Shown piece by piece: positions 7,856 through 13,788 of a stretch of DNA of 15,751 nucleotides. The translations under genes were made by a program, and so were the position numbers. The notes under the pieces are model-generated. The model was not told the origin of the DNA, searched no databases, and saw only the letters and a program-made list of their open reading frames with translations. This DNA comes from DATAYF01 sp036272735 (GTDB taxonomy: Bacteria > Chloroflexota > Ktedonobacteria > Ktedonobacterales > Ktedonobacteraceae), in NCBI GenBank assembly GCA_036272735.1, contig DATAYF010000044.1:1-15751 (forward strand), in the 5' to 3' direction. Positions within the stretch are counted from its first letter, which is position 1. The number at the start of each line of letters is the position of its first letter.

Positions 7856-8080
7856 CTATGCTGCATATGAGCGCACATCAACCTGGATTCCCATCTGTGT
7901 CGCCTCTTCAACGATATGAAGTAACTTTCTGGTTGTTGCTGCATCTACATAAGCTTCGCCACATGTTTGACAGACTTCAGCGGGAACATTTTTGAATACG
8001 ATGGTTGTTGTATCTCGCTCAAGCGTCATCGTCGTTGTTCCTGGCTCCGTTGCTCCATACTTGCATATGACGCACTTCAT
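7856..8080 (-). CDS. YgiT-type zinc-finger antitoxin
   Basis: 74-aa protein with two CxxC pairs (C3/C6 and C37/C40) that make the zinc knuckle of the YgiT/MqsA N-terminal domain, followed by a short helix; it lacks the HTH domain of full MqsA. Small YgiT-type proteins of this kind are the usual downstream partner of DUF4258 proteins in type II toxin-antitoxin loci. Here the ATG overlaps the TGA of a DUF4258 C-terminal remnant (ATGA, 8080-8077), preceded by AAGGAGAAGG, the classic arrangement of a translationally coupled operon. Its own operon promoter is now more than 5 kb away, so expression must come from island sequence or has been lost. Frame intact; function of an orphan antitoxin is inference. 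Confidence 0.85.
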   Translation of the reverse strand: MKCVICKYGATEPGTTTMTLERDTTTIVFKNVPAEVCQTCGEAYVDAATTRKLLHIVEEATQMGIQVDVRSYAA

Positions 8081-8133
8081 AGCCTTCTCCTTCTAAAATC
8101 TGCTCCCCACTTGTCTGGATTAGGAACATATAC
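8077..8133 (-). pseudogene. C-terminal remnant of the interrupted DUF4258 gene
   Basis: Nineteen codons on the minus strand read VYVPNPDKWGADFRRRRL then TGA, the expected C-terminus of a DUF4258 protein (consensus style ITVYxPDPxxWxxDFRRRK). The first four codons, GTATATGTTCCT, are repeated exactly at 13312-13301 inside the N-terminal part of the gene, in the same frame. It has no start of its own. Together with the piece at 13286-13561 it rebuilds a 101-codon gene. Confidence 0.88.
8122..8133. repeat. 12-bp direct repeat, left copy (candidate target-site duplication)
   Basis: AGGAACATATAC, identical to 13301-13312 in the same orientation. It marks the junction between the DUF4258 C-terminal remnant (left) and island DNA (right). 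Confidence 0.85.
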
Positions 8134-8191
8134 TATAGTGTTGTTTATAGACCTAACTCTGCGGCTGGTCTGCGTCGACATATTGCGTTTT

Positions 8192-8462
8192 TGACACCTG
8201 AGTTGACACCTGTTGGCTGGAGTGCCCCCTTAAAATCCATACCACTCCTACACGAACACTTGAGATAGTTCTCTTCAAACTCATCGGGAGGTACATAATC
8301 TAACGAGGAGTGAAGACGTTTGGCATTGTAGACATCCTCCAGAAAGGTCTGTAAGTGTTCTTGTGCCTCCTCAAAGGTCTGGTACCAATGCACGTCGACC
8401 TCCTCCTATTTCACCGTCTTGAAAAAGCTCTCTGCTCGTGCATTCTCAGTGGCTTGTCCTGG
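8192..8462 (-). pseudogene. IS3-family transposase (OrfB) C-terminal remnant with its IS end
   Basis: The minus-strand frame reads TENARAESFFKTVK, an amber TAG (8408-8406), then EEVDMHWYQTFEEAQ…NAKRLHSSLDYVPPDEFEENYL. This is the end of an IS3 OrfB integrase: the NA..ESFF..LK..E motif carries the last catalytic Glu of DDE, and the short R-L-HSSL-Y-PP-EF block is typical. The first ~200 residues, including both catalytic Asp, are missing. The frame runs past the element end, TGACACCTGAGTTGACACC (8192-8210 on +). It abuts the truncated response regulator near 8460. Clearly inactive. Confidence 0.8.
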
Positions 8463-9041
8463 CGCGGATGGCCGATACGCACTTCCAGCACGTTTGTTTA
8501 GGTTTCGGCATCATAGCCCCAGATCTGGTTCAGAAGCTGATCGCGGGTCAGCACCTGCCTGGGATGACGCAGAAAGAGAACCAGGAGCTCGTACTCCAGG
8601 GCAGTCAGCTGCCCGATACACCTCGCGGGTCGCTCGGTTGATTTCCAGGTCGGCATAGCTCAGACGTTCTTCGCCAGCATTCTGACGACGCAACACTGCC
8701 CGGATGCGAGCCACCAGTTCATCGAAGGCAAACGGCTTGGGTACATAGTCATCGGCTCCGGTATTCAGTGCCTGCACCTTGTCCTCAACATCATCGCGGG
8801 CTGTGAGCATGATGATGGCGATCTCCCCGTGGAGACGCAGGCGGCGGCAGACCTCGAAGCCATCGGTCCCCGGCATGGTGATGTCGAGCAGCGCAAGATG
8901 TGGCTGGTACGCACGCGCAGCGGCCAGCCCGGACTCGCCATCCAGGGCGGTGTAGACCTCGAAGCCTTCGTACGCTAGGCCTCGTTGCAGCAGTGAGAGA
9001 ATCTTTGGGTCATCATCTATCAAGAGAAGGCGGGTTGCCAT
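8460..9041 (-). pseudogene. OmpR/PhoB-family response regulator, degraded
   Basis: An intact receiver domain (about residues 1-118) with acidic pocket D9-D11, phospho-acceptor D53, T80 and K102 is followed by the start of a winged-helix domain. After …INRATREVYR the frame shifts (about 8610-8614). In the other frame the homology resumes as LTALEYELLVLFLRHPRQ…WGYDAET, meets TAA (8500-8498) where Glu is expected, continues TNVLEVRIGH, then ends abruptly against the IS3 remnant near 8460. The recognition helix is thus lost from the in-frame product. The uninterrupted open frame (8511-9041, 176 aa) would give a receiver with a nonsense tail. No histidine kinase gene remains. The ribosome site is weak. 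Confidence 0.85.
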
Positions 9042-9139
9042 GTTCGCACCTGTACAATATGAAACAAGAATTCATCACCCATCATCATCCCATACCTCTC
9101 CTTCTGTGCAGAGCGAAGAGAGGAGCCAACTTTTTCACC

Positions 9140-9179
9140 CTGACATCCCTCTTTATCAAATCTTTATCTTTGCTTCATG
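9140..9179. promoter_or_regulatory. Four 7-bp direct repeats at 11-bp period (OmpR/PhoB-type box)
   Basis: CTGACAT (9140-9146), CTTTATC (9151-9157), CTTTATC (9162-9168) and CTTCATG (9173-9179) are separated by 4 nt each. The central pair is identical, and the first is close to the PhoB half-site CTGTCAT. The 7+4 geometry is typical for binding of OmpR/PhoB regulators. The array lies in the 351-bp gene-free spacer (9042-9392) between the broken regulator and the divergent membrane-protein gene; a possible -10 for the latter is TATCTT (9200-9205). I see no gene in the rest of that spacer. Confidence 0.55.
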
Positions 9180-9392
9180 CCAGCTCCAGGAACTTCTCGT
9201 ATCTTAGACAGAGCACCGATGTGCAGCGCCTTGCCAGTCGAGAGCGCAAGCTTTCAAGAGAGTATGTATCGGCACGGAACGCGCGAAAAGAAAGAGATCT
9301 GAGTTTTTGGAGGATGTCACACATAGATAAATACGATGAGAAAGGTCTGAAAAATCGCATGACGATGGAATCACACACCAAGGAGGTGGACG

Positions 9393-10133
9393 ATGAAATT
9401 GCTCAATGACCGTGAAACCATGCGTCCATCGAGACCGACTGGCACAGACGAAGAGAACAGGGAGAGTCGGTCAGGAGTCGTTGGCAACAAACGACTCACT
9501 GCGCTGGCAGGCGTGGTACTCCTCGTGCTGATCCTGGTGGAACTCGTAAGCACAGCGAATCTGTACGCACTGCTGCCTCTCCATATCTTTGTTGGGGTCC
9601 TCCTGGCAGGCCCGCTTGTTGTCAAGCTTGGCTCGACCGGCTACCGCTTCCTACGCTACTACACCAAATCACCTGCCTATGTGCGCAGTGGTCCGCCCCG
9701 CCTGCCGCTGCGCCTCCTTGCCCCACTGCTGCTCGTCACGACCCTCCTGGTCGTGGGCAGCGGGATCGGACTCGTGGTAACTGGCCCGGCGCAGGCTGGC
9801 CTCTTCCTGCCCTTGCATAGTCTCAGTGTCGTGTTATGGCTCTCGCTCATCGCCATCCACGTCGTTGCTTACCTCGGGCAGGCCCTCCGTTGGGTCGCGG
9901 ATGATTGGAGAAAACATCCCAGCAGGAGCCTGGCCCCAGGACGTGGGCTGCGGCTTGGCGTGACCCTCGGCGCGCTGCTGGCAGGCGCGGTCGCCGCTCT
10001 CCTCCTGCTTCCCGGTGCGACACCGTGGGTCGTCTTGAACCAGGTGGGCCAGAAGATCTCGGGTGCCCTGATCGAAGGTCTGGCTCTTGCCATCGTCGTC
10101 CTTCTTGTCGCCAGGCCACTCAGGTGGAGATAG
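9393..10133 (+). CDS. Six-helix membrane protein with intramembrane histidines (possible haem-b protein)
   Basis: 246-aa integral membrane protein. After a charged 34-residue N-terminus, hydrophobic segments occur at about 35-55, 58-79, 108-130, 138-162, 185-207 and 222-241. Histidines H64 (helix 2), H142 and H156 (helix 4, 14 residues apart) resemble axial haem ligands of small cytochrome-b-like or DUF4405-like bundles, a pattern-based suggestion only. The start is firmly set by AAGGAGGT 5 nt before the ATG. It is GC-richer than the genes outside the island. It is divergent from the degraded response regulator with a PhoB-like box between them, so it was probably that regulator's target. A short GC stem (10150-10155 with 10168-10173) follows the stop without a T-run. 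Confidence 0.7.
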   Translation: MKLLNDRETMRPSRPTGTDEENRESRSGVVGNKRLTALAGVVLLVLILVELVSTANLYALLPLHIFVGVLLAGPLVVKLGSTGYRFLRYYTKSPAYVRSGPPRLPLRLLAPLLLVTTLLVVGSGIGLVVTGPAQAGLFLPLHSLSVVLWLSLIAIHVVAYLGQALRWVADDWRKHPSRSLAPGRGLRLGVTLGALLAGAVAALLLLPGATPWVVLNQVGQKISGALIEGLALAIVVLLVARPLRWR

Positions 10134-10776
10134 AGAAACGCTGCCACACTGGCCCGGCCTTGAAAGGGGGCCATCTCAGATGTTCATTCCATTTTTCGTG
10201 AAAGATCGAGGTGTGCTCAAGAACCTCTTCGATCTGCGCCGTTGCGCTGTCGTCCACAATCTGCACGTTCTGGCCCGTTCTCAAGCTCTTTCGGCTGAGT
10301 TTCAAGCCGCAGCTTGATTTCTTGACTGGCGTTCTAGTCTGCGATGGAACCTTTTTCAGCCATCATATCGGATCAAAATAGACTCGTTTTTGATCCATAA
10401 ATTTTCGTCTGGTTCAATATGGATGGCTTGGAAAGCGGTTTTATGCAGTGAACCATAACTTTTCGCCGAGGCCCTGAAAAAGATCATTTATGTGGTCTCG
10501 GTGGCGAGAAAATGAGAACATTGCTGCCTGGAAAAGTTATGCTGCAAAGTGCGCCTGTTCTGCCTTTGCAGTGCCTTACTACCTTGAAAAGGTATTTTTC
10601 AAACTGAAAAAGAATTGCTTCAAACGACAGCTCATCAATTTCTCCTTTCCTTTTTGTGCGGCAGGTCATTACTACCTAAAAGCAACTCGCCACGGCGTCC
10701 ACCGGAGAAGGATAGGCGACATGTACCTGCCCGAAGGCTCCATGTCCCGCTCGCATAACTGAAGCGTTCATCCCGG
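10134..10776. other. 640-bp gene-free stretch rich in inverted repeats
   Basis: No convincing gene in either strand; open frames here lack ribosome sites and family features (one minus-strand frame, 10120-10305, reads plausibly but is unrecognised). The sequence is dense in dyads: GGATCAAAA/TTTTGATCC (10370-10378, 10388-10396), nested in an imperfect gccatc-atat dyad (10359-10429); CATAACTTTTC/GAAAAGTTATG (10454-10464, 10531-10541) enclosing an imperfect ttttcgcc…ggcgagaaaa stem; CTGCAAAG/CTTTGCAG (10542-10549, 10564-10571); and TACCTT/AAGGTA (10580-10594). It could be a structured RNA, a degraded mobile-element end, or both. Confidence 0.5.
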
Positions 10777-11766
10777 TTACCATGCCAACCCTAGAAGCTG
10801 TTCGCTCAGGCTCCAGAGGCGATCGGCCGCTTGTGGGTCAACCGCGTGGGGCATCACGCCAAGAGGGATCGAGCCAAACTGGTTTGCTGCGAGCTCCTCG
10901 AAGACGAGCGGGGCGATGTCGCAGTCCTGGCAATAGACCCCGCCCATGCCGTCGAGCTGCGGACTCGTTGCGCACCAGGCGCTGGTTGCCGCCCCTTGCT
11001 CGACCGTCTTCAGACCCTTCGCCGGGTCGAGGATCGGCTTCCCGTTCTCGTCAACCAGGCCCGCCGCACGAAGGACCACAGGCTCGAGATACTTCGAGAG
11101 ACCCGTGCCGACGATGCTGCCCGGATGCAAGGAGAAGGCACGCACGTCGTGCGCCTTGGCCCGCTCGTCCAAAGCCTTCGCGAAGAGAATGTTGGCCGTC
11201 TTCGACTGGCCATAGGCCATCCACGGAATATAGTCGCGGTGCTCAAAGTTGGGGTCCTCGAACACGATGGGCGACCGGCTGTGCGCCCACGCCGAAACCG
11301 CCACTACCCGCGCACCGTTCGCCTGGCGGAGTGCCGGCCAGAGTCGCATTGCGAGCTGGAAATGCCCCAGATGGTTGATCGCGAAGTGGGACTCGTACCC
11401 GCGCGCATCACGCACCAGAGGCGCACCCCCTATGCCTGCACTGTTCACCAGGATGTGTAGCGGCCGACCCGTGGCGAGAAAGCTTTCGGCGAAGGCATCG
11501 ATCGAGGCCGGGTCGATCAGGTCCATGGCCTCGATCTCGACACCGTCGAGTCCCTGAAGTTGGGTCGCGGCCAAGGCGCAATCGCGCGCCGGGACGATCA
11601 CCCTGGCACCGGCTGTACGCAGCACTCGCGTGGCCTCCAGACCGATACCGGAAGAGCCGCCAGTGACGATGGCGATTTTGCCCCGCAAGTCGCAGCCGCG
11701 GATGACCTCGCTGGCTGTCGTAGCAGCTCCAAAGCCGGAGCCGATGGGAGTTTGTTGGGTCAACAT
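10777..11766 (-). CDS. Short-chain dehydrogenase/reductase (classical SDR)
   Basis: 329-aa NAD(P)-dependent oxidoreductase. Rossmann nucleotide-binding motif TGGSSGIG (35-42), NSAG (108-111), structural N131, and catalytic S158 with Y185-G-Q-S-K189 are all in place, so an active enzyme is expected. The ~25-residue N-terminal extension and the C-terminal part resemble retinol-dehydrogenase/WW-oxidoreductase-like SDRs common in actinobacteria and proteobacteria; the substrate is unknown. AAGGAGG lies 7 nt before the ATG, so the start is secure. It is divergently paired with an AraC-family gene, the usual sign that the latter controls it. It is noticeably GC-rich compared with the AraC gene next to it. 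Confidence 0.9.
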   Translation of the reverse strand: MLTQQTPIGSGFGAATTASEVIRGCDLRGKIAIVTGGSSGIGLEATRVLRTAGARVIVPARDCALAATQLQGLDGVEIEAMDLIDPASIDAFAESFLATGRPLHILVNSAGIGGAPLVRDARGYESHFAINHLGHFQLAMRLWPALRQANGARVVAVSAWAHSRSPIVFEDPNFEHRDYIPWMAYGQSKTANILFAKALDERAKAHDVRAFSLHPGSIVGTGLSKYLEPVVLRAAGLVDENGKPILDPAKGLKTVEQGAATSAWCATSPQLDGMGGVYCQDCDIAPLVFEELAANQFGSIPLGVMPHAVDPQAADRLWSLSEQLLGLAW

Positions 11767-11790
11767 GAGAAACCTCCTTGAAACGGTTCT

Positions 11791-11802
11791 TGAACATGTT
11801 CA
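11791..11802. promoter_or_regulatory. Palindrome TGAACATGTTCA upstream of the SDR gene
   Basis: Perfect 12-bp loopless palindrome located 25 bp upstream of the SDR start codon, flanked by two CCTTGAAA direct copies (11776-11783, 11816-11823). The position suits an operator in the SDR leader. No convincing -35/-10 pair was found for this gene. Confidence 0.35.
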
Positions 11803-11881
11803 TAAGGATAGTATTCCTTGAAAAGGTGAAATGAGCTAGACCGTTCCTGCCGAAAACTTGCCTAAAGCTGCAAATTGCTGT

Positions 11882-11929
11882 TTGCATCATGCCATGATAG
11901 AGGATACAATTTAAAATGACGATGGCATG
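11882..11929 (+). promoter_or_regulatory. Promoter of the AraC-family gene with flanking inverted repeat
   Basis: TTGCAT (11882-11887), 17 nt, TACAAT (11905-11910; 5/6 to consensus). CATGCCAT (11888-11895, in the spacer) and ATGGCATG (11922-11929, just past the expected start) are an 8-bp perfect inverted repeat straddling the -10, an arrangement that would allow autoregulation or control of the divergent SDR gene. Confidence 0.4.
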
Positions 11930-12001
11930 CAGGAAACGAACGGAGAGGTGAAAGTTGTTCCGTTGCCAGGAGACTTCTACATAAAGGCGAGGTAAAAATA
12001 C

Positions 12002-13000
12002 ATGTTGGAACAACAACGCACACCCGCCACTTTATTGAGAGAGAGCATCTCGCTTCAGCAGAAGGTAGTGGATCTCCTCATTGCGATGACCGAGAGGATG
12101 ACCACCGCAGAGGGACGCACGCAAACACTCATCCCGTTTCTTTCTCTTGTCCGCCATAGTCATCCAACGCCGCTGATTCCAGTTGTTTTGACGCCTTCAT
12201 GGTGTCTCATTCTTCAGGGAACAAAGCAACTGCATCTTGGTCAGGACATGCTTCAATATCACGCGGGCGATTACCTGGCATCGGTGATTGATATACCAGC
12301 ACCCGCCCAGATCATCGGCGCGACCAAGCAGTTCCCGTATCTCGGTCTCCGCATTGATTTTACGACGCAAGAAGTCGCTTCGGTGGTGATGGAGGCGGAC
12401 ATCCACGTGAAACCACAGGAGAACAAGCTGAACACCGCAGCCTTCATTGGGAGATCCGATGCCGACCTGTTAGACATCTGTACCAGGCTCCTGAAGCTTC
12501 TCGACAAACCCCAGGAAGTTCGCTTTCTGTCCGCACTCATCAAGCGTGAAATGCTGTTTCATCTCCTCTCAGGAGACTCTGGGCACCTCTTTTTCCAACC
12601 GGTGCTCTTTGACCAGCAAGCTGGCGGGGTTGGCAAAGCCATCACCTGGATCAGAGAACATTATGCTCGTTCCTTTACGGTTGAAGAGCTCGCAACATCC
12701 AACAACATGAGCGTCTCGGGACTCCATCATCAGTTCAAGGCCATCACGACCATGGGTCCCTTACAGTATCAGAAACACCTGCGCCTTCAGGAAGCAAGGC
12801 GCCTCATGCTCAGTGGTGCGAGGGATGCAACCACGGCCGCTTTGGAAGTGGGCTATCAAAGTCCATCACAATTTAGCCGAGAATACCGGCGGCTGTTTGG
12901 CCTGCCGCCTCTTCAAGATATCAAAGCGGTGCGAAAACGTTCTGCGGCAGACGCATTCTGGAAGAGTGAGGGTGCTTCTCCAGTTCAGCACGGATCATGA
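12002..13000 (+). CDS. AraC-family transcriptional regulator (AraC_N cupin + HTH)
   Basis: 332-aa regulator. Residues ~40-200 form the AraC_N-type ligand-sensing cupin (SWCLILQGTKQLHLG, GDYL.., PYLGLRIDF), and ~215-310 the double helix-turn-helix (VEELATSNNMSVSGLHHQFK…; second HTH DATTAALEVGYQSPSQFSREYRRLFGLPP, the family's signature). The family binds DNA near its target and often activates an adjacent oxidoreductase gene, matching the divergent SDR here. GAGGT about 8 nt before the ATG supports the start. The C-terminus runs some 20 residues beyond the HTH and looks complete. The ligand is unknown. Confidence 0.93.
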   Translation: MLEQQRTPATLLRESISLQQKVVDLLIAMTERMTTAEGRTQTLIPFLSLVRHSHPTPLIPVVLTPSWCLILQGTKQLHLGQDMLQYHAGDYLASVIDIPAPAQIIGATKQFPYLGLRIDFTTQEVASVVMEADIHVKPQENKLNTAAFIGRSDADLLDICTRLLKLLDKPQEVRFLSALIKREMLFHLLSGDSGHLFFQPVLFDQQAGGVGKAITWIREHYARSFTVEELATSNNMSVSGLHHQFKAITTMGPLQYQKHLRLQEARRLMLSGARDATTAALEVGYQSPSQFSREYRRLFGLPPLQDIKAVRKRSAADAFWKSEGASPVQHGS

Positions 13001-13027
13001 GACAAGTGTTGAGAGCGCTTTCTCGAT

Positions 13028-13153
13028 CTATTGCCCACCGAAGTTCACAAGCGGATTATCCGTGGGGATGGCACTCGCCGGAGATGTGATCGTCACAGGC
13101 TCATTGAATTTGCTGAGATCAACGATTAAAAGCATGGTGATGGGGTATTTTTC
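13028..13153 (-). pseudogene. C-terminal tail resembling an LppX/LprG-like lipoprotein
   Basis: A minus-strand frame reads EKYPITMLLIVDLSKFNEPVTIT…NPLVNFGGQ then TAG (13030-13028). The SKFNEPVTI block followed by a Pro-rich tail resembles the last strand of LppX_LprAFG-type lipoproteins. Only about 40 residues remain, cut by the IS-end-like sequence starting at 13154. The frame happens to stay open through that repeat, so the breakpoint is approximate. An internal ATG (13135) has no good ribosome site. The assignment rests on a short motif. Confidence 0.35.
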
Positions 13154-13203
13154 TGACACCTGAACTGACACCTTATCGGCTTTATTGCGGGGTATTTTTC
13201 TGA
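13142..13203. repeat. IS-end-like sequence and 15-bp direct repeat
   Basis: TGACACCTGAACTGACACC (13154-13172) matches the IS3 end at 8192-8210 in 17 of 19 positions and has the same orientation. It is overlapped by a 15-bp direct repeat, GGGGTATTTTTCTGA, at 13142-13156 and 13189-13203 (47-bp period). Same orientation means the two ends do not delimit one simple IS. Confidence 0.6.
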
Positions 13204-13285
13204 ACTGATCTGAACTATATTCGTTGGGAAAGGTTGAGGGAATAAGCTTGTAAAGCTATTCGAGAGGTTTTGCTTGTGCCTTATT

Positions 13286-13561
13286 TCAAATGTATCTATC
13301 AGGAACATATACAGTAATAATAATTTTTCTCTGATCTATTATATCAGTTGCAACAACGACATGAATTGGTCGATTATCACTCCAACTAAATAATAATTCA
13401 CTGGGGTAAGGGGTGTCAGTTGGGTACGCCTCTATAGTTTCACTCGAAGTAAGAACGTGCTCGATATCTTCCTCACGAATTCCTCTCTGTGCCATTCGCT
13501 CGACTGCATGTCGTTGATATATTATCCGATAACCGCTCCAATTTATGACCTCCTCTAACAA
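13286..13561 (-). pseudogene. DUF4258 protein (toxin partner), N-terminal part, truncated by insertion
   Basis: 91-codon open frame whose first 87 codons match a DUF4258 domain: YQRHAVERMAQRGI (15-28), YPSELLFSW (52-60), RPIHVVVATD (64-73) and IITVYVP (81-87). After P87 only DRYI and a TGA follow; the usual P-D-x-W-x-x-D-F-R-R-R ending is missing and lies at 8077-8121. DUF4258 proteins pair with YgiT-type zinc-finger antitoxins and are regarded as the toxin half. The best start is TTG at 13561, because its product MLEEVINWSG fits the family N-terminus; the ribosome site there is poor. The shortened product may be inactive or unstable, which is inference. Confidence 0.85.
13301..13312. repeat. 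12-bp direct repeat, right copy (candidate target-site duplication)
   Basis: AGGAACATATAC, same orientation as 8122-8133. On the minus strand it encodes V84-Y85-V86-P87 of the DUF4258 N-terminal part; to its left begins unrelated island DNA. Confidence 0.85.
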
Positions 13562-13788
13562 CTTATAGAAAGCTCTTCGTTCAAATGAGCATACCGCGCC
13601 GTTAATGCCTAATATAGTCTATCATATTATATATTCTCACAGGCTCATCTAGCCACCAGGGAGGAACGTGATAGAATGTGGGGGAAAGCATGCCCATTGG
13701 GCCGGGGTTACCCTGTTAGCAATTATTCCACAGGCTTGCCGGATGCATCAATGGCGCACGAAGAGCACTACTACATAAGGGAGAGAGT

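Larger units (their letters stand above)
8134..13300. mobile_element. 5.17-kb inserted island splitting a toxin-antitoxin operon
   Basis: The limits are defined by the 12-bp direct repeats on either side and by the two halves of the DUF4258 gene outside them. The first and last bases (TATAG…CTATC) give only a very short inverted match, so terminal inverted repeats are weak. Content: IS3 transposase remnant, broken response regulator, histidine-bearing membrane protein, SDR/AraC pair, lipoprotein-like tail, two IS-end-like sequences. No intact transposase or integrase remains, so the inserting enzyme is unknown; 12 bp falls in the size range made by IS4/IS231-type elements. Later nested insertions and deletions must have occurred inside it. 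Confidence 0.75.

Noticed and set aside
10120..10305. 61-codon minus-strand frame behind the membrane-protein gene
   Set aside because: The translation looks protein-like in places but has no ribosome site or recognised domain, and it overlaps the end of the gene on the other strand.
11408..12016. 202-codon minus-strand open frame spanning the SDR/AraC spacer
   Set aside because: It overlaps the SDR gene in another frame; the translation has no domain features, whereas the SDR frame has every family motif.
8192..13172. One composite transposon bounded by the two IS3-like ends
   Set aside because: The two ends have the same orientation and lie 58 bp and about 130 bp inside the 12-bp repeats, so they do not form the island boundary, and only one has transposase sequence attached.
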